A stretch of DNA of 41,299 nt, from contig NZ_JAACYW010000077.1 in the NCBI RefSeq assembly GCF_015356825.1, positions 1 through 41,299 of the forward strand. The letters run 5' to 3'. This document shows, piece after piece, positions 1 to 7,598 of the stretch (its first letter is position 1; each line of letters starts with the position of its first letter). The notes under the pieces are model-generated. The model made no database searches. It worked only from the letters and a program-made list of their open reading frames with translations, and was not told the DNA's origin. The position numbers and the translations under genes are program-made. Origin of the DNA: Catenulispora rubra (GTDB lineage: Bacteria; Actinomycetota; Actinomycetes; Streptomycetales; Catenulisporaceae).

Positions 1-2
1 AC

Positions 3-815
3 GTGCGGGCGCGGGCGGTGGTGGTGGCTGCGGGCGCGATTCAGACCCCTGCGTTGCTTCGACGCTCCGGGCTCACGGACCCGACGATCGGACGGTATCT
101 GCGGCTGCATCCGGCCACGGCGGTGTGGGGCGTGTTCGAGGAGGAGATCCGACCTTGGGAGGGCGGGATGCAGACGCGCTACTCGCGGGAGCACAGCGAC
201 CTGGACGGTCGGGGGCACGGGGTCATCTACGAGACCGGGCCCGGCAATCCGGCCGCTGTTCAGGGATTCATGAACTGGCGCGGGGGCGCCGCGCATCTGG
301 CGGCTATGAAAGAGCTCGGACATACGACGGCGGTCGGCGTCATCACGCGGGACCGCGACAGCGGGAGCGTCACGGTCGCGCGCGACGGCACGGCCGTGCC
401 GCACTACCGGCTCTCGGACTTCGACGCGGCGCACCTGCAGGCCGGGGTCGAGGGCGCGGCGAGGATCCTGGAGGCGGCCGGCGCGCGCCGCGTCTACTCG
501 GCGCACCAGGCCGAGGCGGCATACGAGCCGGGTCGGCGTGGCACGCACGAGGAGTTCGCCGCGGCCTGCCGCGCCGCCGGCTACCAGCCGGGGCGCTGCG
601 CGATCGCCGCGCTGCACATCATGGGCACGGCGCGGATGGGCGGCGACCGAAAGACCAGCGCGACCAACCCCGACGGCGCGACGTGGGAGGTGCCGAACGT
701 CGTGGTGGCGGACGCTTCGTGTTTTCCGACGGCGTCGGGGGTCAATCCGATGATCTCTATTGAGGCGATCGCTTATATGAACGCGAGGCGGTTGGCGGCG
801 CGGCTGAAGAGCTGA
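3..815 (+). CDS. GMC family oxidoreductase, C-terminal part (gene starts before the window)
   Basis: The gene is cut by the left edge; 270 residues of the C-terminal half are visible and the frame is open to base 1. GMC enzymes are FAD-dependent alcohol/sugar/sterol oxidoreductases. Visible support: VVVAAGAIQTPALLRRSG near the start, typical of the FAD-binding part, and near the end HIMGTARMGG followed by VVVADASCFPTASGVNPM, which carries the conserved His and Asn of the GMC active site and the final FAD contact. No signal peptide can be judged because the N-terminus is missing. It runs convergently into the hydroxyacid dehydrogenase gene, 34 bases away, and faces away from the polyketide operons, so I regard it as flanking DNA rather than a cluster gene. 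The substrate cannot be deduced. Confidence 0.85.
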   Translation: MRARAVVVAAGAIQTPALLRRSGLTDPTIGRYLRLHPATAVWGVFEEEIRPWEGGMQTRYSREHSDLDGRGHGVIYETGPGNPAAVQGFMNWRGGAAHLAAMKELGHTTAVGVITRDRDSGSVTVARDGTAVPHYRLSDFDAAHLQAGVEGAARILEAAGARRVYSAHQAEAAYEPGRRGTHEEFAAACRAAGYQPGRCAIAALHIMGTARMGGDRKTSATNPDGATWEVPNVVVADASCFPTASGVNPMISIEAIAYMNARRLAARLKS

Positions 816-849
816 GGAGCATCGCGGAAGAGGCGGCGGCTGGCGGCTT

Positions 850-1803
850 TCAGCCCATCACTCGTACCGGGCTGCCGTCGCGGAACGCGATGATGTCCGC
901 CACGGCGTCTCCGTAGAACGTCTCGTAGAGGTCGCGGGACACGTAGCCGATGTGCGGGGTGGCGAGTGCGTTCGGCAGTGTCCTGAGCGGGTGGTCGGCC
1001 GGGAGTGGCTCGATGTCGTAGACGTCGATCGCGGCTTTGCCGATCTGGTCGGTGCGCAGGGCCTCGATCAGGGCGGCCTCGTCGATGATCGGGCCGCGGG
1101 AGGTGTTGACCAGGATCGCAGTGTTCTTCATCGCGGCGAGTTCGGGGGCGCCGACCAGGCCTCTGCTGCGCTCGCTGAGGACGATGTGGATGGTCAGGAC
1201 GTCGCTGGCCGCGAACAGTTCGTCCTTCGAGACGGCCCGGACGCCGTGCTCCGCGGCCTTCTCGGCGGTGAGGTTCTGGCTCCAGGCGATCGTCGTCATG
1301 CCGAAGGCCTGGCCGATGCGCGCCACCTCGGAGCCGATGCGGCCGAGGCCCAGCAGGCCGAGGGTCTTGCCGTGCAGGCCGGTGCCGAGGCCCTGCTGCC
1401 AGCCGCCGGCGCGCAGCGAGGCCGCCTCCTCGGGCAGGTTGCGGGCGGCGGCCAGGATCAGGGCCCAGGTGAGCTCGATGGTCGGCGTCGCGGAGTAGCC
1501 GGTCCCGCAGACGGTGACGCCCAGGCGCCGGGCCGCGGCCAGGTCGATGGCGGCGTTGCGCGGCCCGGTGCTGACCAGCAGGCGCAGGTCGCCCAGCCGC
1601 TCCAGGACCTCGGCCGGGAAGCGGGTGCGCTCGCGCATCGCGACGATCACGTCGTAGCCGGCCAGGGCGCGGACGGCCTGGTCGGCGTCGGCGAAGGGCT
1701 CGCCGAACACGGTGGTGTCGGCGTCCAGGCTCGCCCAGTCGGCCAGGCTCAGCGCCACGCCCTGGTAGTCGTCGAGGATCGCGATCTTCATGCGGGTAGC
1801 CAC
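850..1803 (-). CDS. D-2-hydroxyacid dehydrogenase family protein
   Basis: 317 residues from a GTG at 1803; an ATG at 1791 (MKIAILDDYQG) is an equally good or better start, as family members usually begin that way. The protein is a NAD(P)-dependent dehydrogenase of the phosphoglycerate/formate dehydrogenase fold. Seen: the Rossmann motif LGLLGLGRIGSEVA near residue 155, an Arg in VLSERSRGLVG, VNTSRGPIIDEAALIEAL before the catalytic Glu region, and the catalytic His in ATPHIGYVS near the C-terminus. Length fits the family. It lies alone, convergent with the GMC gene and upstream of regulator debris, so it is probably housekeeping or accessory metabolism and not part of the polyketide pathway. 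Substrate unknown. Confidence 0.88.
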   Translation of the reverse strand: MATRMKIAILDDYQGVALSLADWASLDADTTVFGEPFADADQAVRALAGYDVIVAMRERTRFPAEVLERLGDLRLLVSTGPRNAAIDLAAARRLGVTVCGTGYSATPTIELTWALILAAARNLPEEAASLRAGGWQQGLGTGLHGKTLGLLGLGRIGSEVARIGQAFGMTTIAWSQNLTAEKAAEHGVRAVSKDELFAASDVLTIHIVLSERSRGLVGAPELAAMKNTAILVNTSRGPIIDEAALIEALRTDQIGKAAIDVYDIEPLPADHPLRTLPNALATPHIGYVSRDLYETFYGDAVADIIAFRDGSPVRVMG

Positions 1804-1885
1804 GTCTGAAGCTTCTCACGCACGGGGGTGCCCTGCCCGACGTGGCTCAGTCAGCGGAACGGGCCGCCCCGGATCCGTCCCATGA

Positions 1886-2190
1886 TCAGGCAGAACGCCA
1901 CCGCCGCAAGGATCCAGCCGAGGTTCGCTTGGTGCGGACGAGCCCGGTGTCGTAGGCGAGGATCACGGCCTGGATGCGGTCGCGCGCGCCGACTTTGGCG
2001 AGGATGTGGCCGACGTGCTTCTTGACGGTCGACTCGGACAGGACGAAGCGCTCGGCGATCTCGGCGTTGGTCCAGCCGTTGCCGACGGCGACCAGGACCT
2101 CGCGTTCGCGCTCGCTGAGGTCCTTCAGGCGGGGGTCCTGGGCCGCGGCGGCGTCGGACGGCGCGAGGACGCCGTGTGAGCAGGAAGCCG
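1886..2190 (-). pseudogene. LuxR/NarL-type response regulator, C-terminal HTH fragment
   Basis: An open frame on the minus strand, ending in TGA at 1886-1888, encodes LKDLSEREREVLVAVGNG, then WTNAEIAERFVLSESTVKKH and VGHILAKVGARDRIQAVILA, a textbook LuxR-family DNA-binding domain of NarL-type response regulators. No start codon with a receiver domain precedes it. Upstream, a different frame reads ASGFLLT, resembling the end of a receiver domain, and then the sequence runs into the ABC-transporter fragment. The receiver domain is therefore missing and the remaining piece is frameshifted. I call it a relic of a two-component regulator gene that has been deleted into its neighbour. Confidence 0.7.
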
Positions 2191-2204
2191 CTGGCCGCGG
2201 CGCG

Positions 2205-2376
2205 CCGAGCCCTTGGACGGCGCGTCCAGGCCGACGATCATGCGCATCGTCGTGGACTTCCCGGCGCCGTTGGGCCCGAGGAAGCCGGTCACCTCACCGG
2301 GCCGCACGGTGAAGGACAGGCGGTCGACGACCGTCTTGTCCCCGTACCGCTTGGTCAACCCACGCCCTTCAATCAC
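2205..2376 (-). pseudogene. ABC transporter ATP-binding subunit, N-terminal fragment
   Basis: From a GTG at 2376 the minus strand reads VIEGRGLTKRYGDKTVVDRL, then FTVRPGEVTGFLGPNGAGKS and TTMRMIVGLDAPSKG: the A-loop Tyr, the Walker A P-loop and the start of the helical region of a drug/antibiotic-export type ATPase. Homology stops after about 57 residues. The frame then continues into nonsense and stops at 2125, over the response-regulator relic. Signature motif, Walker B and switch His are all absent, so this cannot make a working ATPase. The pair looks like one deletion that joined the 5' end of an ABC gene to the 3' end of a LuxR-type gene; such pairs are often neighbours in actinomycete export operons. 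Confidence 0.75.
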
Positions 2377-2463
2377 AGCCGCACTCCATTCGCGTCCCGT
2401 ATCCGTCGCGAACGAACCCGCCGCGACCTGCACTTATGACGCTAGGTGCGGTCGGGGGCGGGG

Positions 2464-2481
2464 CTGGTACCGGGGTACCAG
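2464..2481. promoter_or_regulatory. Perfect inverted repeat upstream of the ABC relic and downstream of fkbH
   Basis: CTGGTACCGGGGTACCAG is an 8-base perfect inverted repeat with a 2-base centre (7+4 if read as a hairpin loop). It lies 43 bases past the fkbH stop codon and about 88 bases before the GTG of the ABC-transporter relic. There is no run of T on the fkbH side, so a classic intrinsic terminator is not supported. An old operator for the decayed ABC operon is the more likely reading; a TAGCGT hexamer at 2440-2445 on the minus strand could be the matching -10 element. Function is inferred only from position and symmetry. Confidence 0.45.
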
Positions 2482-2524
2482 TGGGGTGTCCGCCTGAGGT
2501 CGTGGTGGAGCGAGTGGGACGCGG

Positions 2525-3607
2525 CTACCGCAAGGCCAGATCCACCGCGTCGATGCGCATGGTCGAGGTCTGGGGTTGGGCGGTCGGCACCAGGTGCAGG
2601 TGGGTGATTTCCTCGGCGTCCGCTGGGGCCTGCGTGGTTTCTGTGCCGGTCAGGCAGGCGCATTGTTCGGTTTTGAGGCCGGCGAAGCGGTAGGCGATTT
2701 CCATCATGCGGTTGCGGGCTGTGGTGCGGAAGTCGGCGTTGAGGTGGACGCCGGTGTGGTGGGCCTGGTCGGTGAGCCAGCGGAGCAGGGCGGCGCCGAC
2801 GCCGTAGGCGACGACGCGGCAGGAGGTTGCCAGCAGCCTGATGCGCAGGGCCTGGGGGCGTCTTTCGAGGAGGATCACGCCGATGGCACCGTGTGGGCCG
2901 AACTTGTCGGTGAGGGTGACGACCAGGACCTCATGGTCTGGGTCTGCGATGAACGACTGGAGGGTTTCGGCGGAGTAGTGGATCCCTGTCGCGTTCATCT
3001 GGCTGGTTCGAAGCGTCAGCTCCTCCACGCGGTCCAGGTCTGACTCGGTGGCGCGGGCGATGGTCATGACCATCTCCAGGCTTCGCAGGAACTCCTCGTC
3101 CGGGCCCTGATACGAGGCCTGTTCGGCGTCGCGTTGGAAGCGGGCCTGGTACATGCTGCGACGCTGGCGGGAGTCGGCGGTCACCACCGGGGGACTGAAC
3201 TCGGGCAGGTCCAGGAGTGTGGGGGCTTGGTCGGCGCCGTAGCAGTGGACCTCGGGGTGGAAGTGGGCCACCTCGGCGCGTTCGAAGGGCTGGTCGTCGA
3301 TGAAGGCGATGGCGTGCTCGGCGAATCCGAGCCCTGCGATGATCTCGGTGATCGAATCCGACTTCCGGCCCCAGCCGATACGCGGGAGGATGAAGTATTC
3401 GGACAGGCCAAGCTTCTCCAGGGTGTTCCAGGCGTGGTCCGGGTCGTTGCGGCTGGCTATGGACTGCAGGATCCCGCGCTGGTCCAGTCCGACGACGGTG
3501 CGGCGGATCTCGTCGGCGAGTTGGACGTCGCCGTCCTCCAGGAGGGTTCCCTGCCACAGGGTGTTGTCTAAGTCCCAGACCAGGCATTTGATGATTTTGG
3601 TTGTCAC
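2525..3607 (-). CDS. fkbH: FkbH-like HAD-IIIC protein (glyceryl loading for methoxymalonyl-ACP)
   Basis: 360 residues from a GTG at 3607. I chose this start because GGGAGGTG lies just before it and the protein then begins TTKIIKCLVWDLDNTLW, as FkbH proteins do; the frame stays open further upstream but that part overlaps the preceding gene. Known role: FkbH takes 1,3-bisphosphoglycerate, removes phosphate and loads the glyceryl group on the dedicated ACP. Seen: HAD motif I DLDNTLW, a Lys in GRKSDS and FIDDQPFERAE as motif III, then a C-terminal acyltransferase-like half with LLATSCRVVAYGVGAALL. Length matches the family. It is the last gene of the operon, 5 bases after the KSIII-like gene. 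The Leu of the catalytic DLD motif is a rare TTA codon (3569-3571). Confidence 0.93.
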   Translation of the reverse strand: MTTKIIKCLVWDLDNTLWQGTLLEDGDVQLADEIRRTVVGLDQRGILQSIASRNDPDHAWNTLEKLGLSEYFILPRIGWGRKSDSITEIIAGLGFAEHAIAFIDDQPFERAEVAHFHPEVHCYGADQAPTLLDLPEFSPPVVTADSRQRRSMYQARFQRDAEQASYQGPDEEFLRSLEMVMTIARATESDLDRVEELTLRTSQMNATGIHYSAETLQSFIADPDHEVLVVTLTDKFGPHGAIGVILLERRPQALRIRLLATSCRVVAYGVGAALLRWLTDQAHHTGVHLNADFRTTARNRMMEIAYRFAGLKTEQCACLTGTETTQAPADAEEITHLHLVPTAQPQTSTMRIDAVDLALR

Positions 3608-3612
3608 GGTTA

Positions 3613-4575
3613 TTACACCTCCCACAAGGTGACGGTCCATGCGGCGACTGGGCTGTTGCTCAGGACCAGGACCAGGTCGCCGGGCCCCACATCGCCGGTG
3701 CGCAGCAATTGGTCGAGGTTCAGGACCACGTCCATCGCGCCCAGGTGGCCGCCGTCGGCTAGGTGAGCGGCGCATACGGGATGGATCGGCAAACCCAGAA
3801 CCTTCTCGTAGAAGGTGTAGGCGCTGGCGGTCACGTTCTGCATCAGCGTCGTCGCGACGTCTGCCTTGGTGACGCTGGCATCGGCCAACACCTGGTCCAC
3901 CAGCCGCGACAGCCGGACCCGGCTTTCCATCGCCAACTGGAAGCTGTAGACGTCGTTGTCCCGGCACTCCTCACGCCACTGCTCGAACGGCGTCTGCTTG
4001 TAGTCCACGCGGAACAGGTCGTGGAACCTACCGTCGGCCTCCATGCGATGCGCTCTGAGTACCGGCCGGCCGCCGCGGACCATGGTCATGGCGAAGGCGC
4101 CGTCCCCGATCACCGTGACCGGAACCCGGATCCGATCCACGCCAGTGGGACGGCTCGCGTAAGTAATCAGGATGCTGTTTCGGGCCGGATCGGCGATCAG
4201 CAGATCCCGGGCCAGCGCCCACGCCGCAGAGGAGCCGGCGCAGCCCAGGCCGTCCAGGGTGAACGGGAAGGTGCTGGCGAGGTTGCTCTCGGCCTGCACC
4301 CGACCCGCATCCGAACCGATCAGTACATCCGGGGCCCGAGGGCCGATCAGGATCATCAGATCTGGTTCGGTCGGCGCGTCGATCAGCAACTCCCGACACG
4401 CCTGCGCCGCGAGTTCGGCCGGGGACTTGCCGTCGAAAACACCCACGGTGCGCACACCGCTGCGCGCCACGAACTCTTTCTCCGTATCCGTCAGCCGCAG
4501 CATCTCCGGCAGCTCGGCGACCTCCACGCGGTCGCCGGGAAGCAGACACCTGATGGCGCCGATACCGATGGTCAC
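3613..4575 (-). CDS. Ketosynthase III-like protein with altered catalytic triad, inside the fkb operon
   Basis: 320 residues, fold of the FabH/KSIII family. The nucleophile is kept: Cys112 in TLDGLGCAGSSAAWALA. The other two members of the usual Cys-His-Asn triad are not: the PHQAN region reads TLMQNVTASAY (Gln246 where His is expected) and the GN-S/G-AA region reads DGGHLGAMD (His277 where Asn is expected). The start ATG overlaps the stop of fkbI by 4 bases (ATGA), so the two are translationally coupled, and fkbH follows after 5 bases. Standard methoxymalonyl-ACP gene sets have G, H, I, J and K only, so this is an extra member. KSIII relatives with changed triads are known to act as acyltransferases, so acyl transfer to or from the FkbJ carrier or a PKS is a reasonable but unproven guess; a decarboxylating condensation seems unlikely. 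Confidence 0.8.
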   Translation of the reverse strand: MTIGIGAIRCLLPGDRVEVAELPEMLRLTDTEKEFVARSGVRTVGVFDGKSPAELAAQACRELLIDAPTEPDLMILIGPRAPDVLIGSDAGRVQAESNLASTFPFTLDGLGCAGSSAAWALARDLLIADPARNSILITYASRPTGVDRIRVPVTVIGDGAFAMTMVRGGRPVLRAHRMEADGRFHDLFRVDYKQTPFEQWREECRDNDVYSFQLAMESRVRLSRLVDQVLADASVTKADVATTLMQNVTASAYTFYEKVLGLPIHPVCAAHLADGGHLGAMDVVLNLDQLLRTGDVGPGDLVLVLSNSPVAAWTVTLWEV

Positions 4576-5690
4576 AGGGTTCCCTCCAGGGCTCGGCGGG
4601 CGAGGATGAGCTGGGAGATCTCCGAGGTCCCCTCGATGATCTCCATCAGCTTCGCGTCCCGGTACGCCCGCGCCACGACGTGTCCGTCCCGGGCTGCGAC
4701 CGAAGCCATGACCTGCATGGCCGTGGCCGCGCCGCGCGCGGCGTTGCCCGAGGCGACGTACTTGGCCAGCACGGCATCGGCAACCATCGACGGCGCCTTC
4801 TCCGTCCAGCTCCGGCTCGCCTGCTCACAGGTCAGGGTCGCGGTCTGTTCGGCGACGTACAGCTCGGCCAGGTGCCGCGCCACCAGCTGGTGCTCGATGA
4901 GCGGCTGGCCGAACTGCTGCCGGTTCTGGACGTGCTCACCACAGCTAGCCAGGCACGCGCGCAGCATGCCGACGCTGCCCCAGGCCACCGACAGCCGGCC
5001 GTAGGTCAGCGCCATCGTCACCAGCATCGTCACCGGCAGCCGGGAACCGGCCAGCAGCGCCTGCCGGGGAAGACGGACCGAATCCAGGCGGACATCGGAG
5101 TGTCCGGCGGCTCGGCATCCGGTGGTGGCGGGTATTCGCGTTACGGTGACGCCCTCAGCCGAAGCCGGCACGACGACGGCCGCGGCGCTCTGTCCGAACT
5201 TGGCGATGACCACGAGCAGGTCCGCGTAGGCCGCTGCGGTCGCCCAGACCTTCTCACCGGTGAGGACCAGTTCGTCGCCCTGCTCGGTGACCTCGATGAC
5301 CTCGGTGATCTCGGTGGAGATGGCCGACAGATCACTGCCGGCCTGCGGCTCACTGAAGCAGACCGCTGCGATCTCGCCACCCGTGAGCCGCGGCAGATAC
5401 GCAGCGCGCTGAGACTGGTCGCCGAACCGCTGGATGGTCCAGGCAGCCATGCCCTGCGAAGTCATCACGCTCCGCAACGAGCTGCACAGGCTTCCGGCGT
5501 GCGCCGTCATCCGGCCGTTCTCGGTACCGGTCAATCCGAGGCCGCCCCACTCCGAGGCGACCTCCGCACACAGAATCCCCTGCGCGCCCAACGTGTGCAG
5601 CAGGTCCAGGGGAATCTCCCCGGCGAGATCCCACGCGCCGGCGTCGCCGCCGACCGCTTTGGTCAGGATCTCCTCGACCGCCTCAGCCAT
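4572..5690 (-). CDS. fkbI: FkbI-like acyl-ACP dehydrogenase
   Basis: 372 residues of the acyl-CoA dehydrogenase flavoprotein family. In the methoxymalonyl-ACP route this enzyme works with FkbK to oxidise the glyceryl-ACP, forming the aldehyde/acid end of hydroxymalonyl-ACP. Seen: AAVCFSEPQAGSDLSAI (FAD and substrate binding motif), VWATAAAYADLLVVIAK, RQQFGQPLIEHQLVARHLAEL in the C-terminal domain, and the C-terminal KLMEIIEGTSEISQLILARR. The ATG overlaps the end of the ACP gene by 8 bases and its own stop overlaps the start of the KSIII-like gene by 4, so the genes are co-translated. Length matches FkbI proteins. The substrate is taken from the context. Confidence 0.9.
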   Translation of the reverse strand: MAEAVEEILTKAVGGDAGAWDLAGEIPLDLLHTLGAQGILCAEVASEWGGLGLTGTENGRMTAHAGSLCSSLRSVMTSQGMAAWTIQRFGDQSQRAAYLPRLTGGEIAAVCFSEPQAGSDLSAISTEITEVIEVTEQGDELVLTGEKVWATAAAYADLLVVIAKFGQSAAAVVVPASAEGVTVTRIPATTGCRAAGHSDVRLDSVRLPRQALLAGSRLPVTMLVTMALTYGRLSVAWGSVGMLRACLASCGEHVQNRQQFGQPLIEHQLVARHLAELYVAEQTATLTCEQASRSWTEKAPSMVADAVLAKYVASGNAARGAATAMQVMASVAARDGHVVARAYRDAKLMEIIEGTSEISQLILARRALEGTL

Positions 5691-5967
5691 CGGTCGGTGC
5701 GGCCGACTTCAGCCGGGACACCATCTCGCTCATCGCGGCGATGGTCCGGAAGTTGTCCAGTTGCAGATCGTCGCCCTCGATGGTGACGCCGAAGGTCTGC
5801 TCGATGTGGACGACCAACTCCATGGCGAACAACGACGTGACAGCCCCCGACTCGAACAGGTCCGCGGTCGGCTCCCAGACTCTTCGCGTCCTGGCCTCCA
5901 GGAAGGCGGTCAGCTTCCCGCCCACCGATTCCTCCGAGAACCGCGTCGGATCGGCCGTGTTCGCCAT
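5683..5967 (-). CDS. fkbJ: FkbJ-like acyl carrier protein for methoxymalonyl extender
   Basis: A free-standing 94-residue acyl carrier protein. The phosphopantetheine attachment site is the Ser in DLFESGAVTSLFAMELVVH; the Ser-Leu-Phe-Ala-Met form, instead of the DSL of most carriers, is typical of FkbJ-type carriers. It would hold the glyceryl, hydroxymalonyl and finally methoxymalonyl group while FkbH, FkbI, FkbK and FkbG act, and hand it to a PKS acyltransferase domain. The start ATG at 5967 has AGGGGAG upstream. It sits between the methyltransferase gene (47-base gap) and fkbI (8-base overlap). No unusual base composition. Confidence 0.93.
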   Translation of the reverse strand: MANTADPTRFSEESVGGKLTAFLEARTRRVWEPTADLFESGAVTSLFAMELVVHIEQTFGVTIEGDDLQLDNFRTIAAMSEMVSRLKSAAPTDG

Positions 5968-6014
5968 GGTGCACTCCCCTGTGGTGGATCAGAATACGAA
6001 GAATCTCGCCGGGC

Positions 6015-6683
6015 TCAGCGGTCACGCTTCCTGGCGATCGTCACACCGTCGCCGATGGACAGCATCGAGGCCTCGACGCGGGTGTCGGCCCGGACAACCT
6101 GATTCAGTTCCCTGATGGCGACGGTGGCGGCATCCTGGGCTGCCGGGTCGACCACCCGGCCGAAGAACAGCGTGTTGTCCAGGACGATCAGACCGCCCGG
6201 CCTGGTTAAGGCGACCGCCTGCTCGTAGTAGTGGACTGACCGTTCCTTGTCCGCGTCGACGAAGACCAGGTCGAAGCACTCCGGGCCGTCGGTCTCGACG
6301 ATGGTGGCCAGTGTCTCCACGGCGTCACCGATCCGCAGGTCGATCCGGTCATCGACGCCAGCCCGCGCCCAATACCGGCTCGCGATCCGCGTCCACGGCT
6401 CACTGATGTCGCACGTCACCACCCGGCCGCCCGGACCCACGACCCGGGCCAGACACAGCGTCGTGTAACCGGTGAACGTCCCGATTTCGAGGACTGATTC
6501 AGCCCGCACAGTGGTCGCCAACAACGCGATGAACTGGGCCTCCTCCGGCATCACCAACATCGCGTGAGCCACCGGGAAACGCGCGGTCTCAGCACGCAAA
6601 TCCGCCAGGATCTCGTCATCACGCAACGACATCCGGGTCACATACTCGGCGAGGTTCGCGTCCATCTCTATCTGAGCTGCCAT
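6015..6683 (-). CDS. fkbG: FkbG-like O-methyltransferase
   Basis: 222 residues, SAM-dependent methyltransferase of the catechol/caffeoyl-CoA type. It adds the methyl group that turns hydroxymalonyl-ACP into methoxymalonyl-ACP. Seen: SAM-binding motif VLEIGTFTGYTTLCLARVVG, acidic residue in VVTCDIS, the metal/catalytic Asp region LVFVDADKERSVHYYEQ, then GGLIVLDNTLFFGRVVDP. The ATG at 6683 follows GGGGG and is 12 bases after the fkbK stop. Leu159 is encoded by a TTA codon (6207-6209), rare in such high-GC genomes and a possible point of control through the tRNA made by bldA. Length fits FkbG. Confidence 0.92.
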   Translation of the reverse strand: MAAQIEMDANLAEYVTRMSLRDDEILADLRAETARFPVAHAMLVMPEEAQFIALLATTVRAESVLEIGTFTGYTTLCLARVVGPGGRVVTCDISEPWTRIASRYWARAGVDDRIDLRIGDAVETLATIVETDGPECFDLVFVDADKERSVHYYEQAVALTRPGGLIVLDNTLFFGRVVDPAAQDAATVAIRELNQVVRADTRVEASMLSIGDGVTIARKRDR

Positions 6684-6695
6684 ATGTCCAGCCCC

Positions 6696-7598
6696 CTAGT
6701 AACTGTAGAAACCGCGACCGGACTTACGTCCGTGCTCACCGGCCGCGACCTTGGCCAGCAACAAATCGGCCGGGCGGAAGCTTTCGTCACCGGTCCGCTC
6801 ATGCAGCACCGTCAAGGAATCGGCGAGGTTGTCCAAACCGATCAGATCGGCGGTACGCAGCGGCCCGGTCCGATGGCCGAGACAGTCCTGCATCAGCAGG
6901 TCCACGTCCTCCACCGATGCCCGGCCCTCCTCCACCACCTTGATCGCGTCATTGATCATGCGGTGCGACACCCGGCTGGTCACAAAGCCGGGGCCGTCGC
7001 CGACGAGCACGCCCTTGCGGCCCAGGGCTTCCAGTACGGCACCGGCGCCAGCCTTTACCTGCTCCGAAGTACGCGCGCCGTGAATCACCTCGACCGTCGC
7101 GATCAGATACGCGGGATTCATGAAGTGCACGCCGAGCAGCGACTCCGGATACCGGACCTCGGCCGCCAACTCGTCAACCGGAATGGAAGACGTGTTGGTG
7201 ATGATGGGAACGCCGGGACCGACGGCCTCGCAGATCTCCGCAAGAACCTTGGTCTTCACATCCTTGGTCTCGACCACGGCCTCGATCACGGCGTCGCAGG
7301 CCACGTCCTCGGGCACGGACGAGCGCACCCGGAGCGAGCCGGCGACCGCGTCGTCCGGGATGGCACGGACGAGTTTGGCCAGGCGGAGCTCCTGGGCGAC
7401 CTTGGCCGCCGCGGCGTCCGCCTTGGCCGGTTCGTTGTCGGTCACAGTCACGTGCAGTCCGCGGGAGACGGCGAGCGCGGCGATGCTCACACCCATCACC
7501 CCCGCGCCGACCACAGTCAGTCGGACGTTGTCGGAAGGTTGGTTCAACGCAGAATCCCCATGGTCGTCGGGCCGCATGCGAGTGAGTAGTGGAGACAT
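6696..7598 (-). CDS. fkbK: FkbK-like 3-hydroxyacyl-CoA dehydrogenase family protein
   Basis: 300 residues from an ATG at 7598 with GGGGTG before it. A TTG at 7547 (giving NQPSDNVRLTVVGAG at the N-terminus) would yield about 283 residues, closer to other FkbK proteins, so the start is uncertain. Role: NAD-dependent oxidation on the ACP-bound glyceryl unit in the methoxymalonyl pathway. Seen: Rossmann GAGVMGVSIAALAVSRG, catalytic His in LLGVHFMNPAYLIATVEV, the C-terminal domain with FVTSRVSHRMINDAIKVVEEG, and DCLGHRTGPLRTADLIGLD. It is the first gene of the operon, facing the LAL regulator across the divergent control region, so its promoter should lie in 7599-7940. Confidence 0.9.
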   Translation of the reverse strand: MSPLLTRMRPDDHGDSALNQPSDNVRLTVVGAGVMGVSIAALAVSRGLHVTVTDNEPAKADAAAAKVAQELRLAKLVRAIPDDAVAGSLRVRSSVPEDVACDAVIEAVVETKDVKTKVLAEICEAVGPGVPIITNTSSIPVDELAAEVRYPESLLGVHFMNPAYLIATVEVIHGARTSEQVKAGAGAVLEALGRKGVLVGDGPGFVTSRVSHRMINDAIKVVEEGRASVEDVDLLMQDCLGHRTGPLRTADLIGLDNLADSLTVLHERTGDESFRPADLLLAKVAAGEHGRKSGRGFYSY

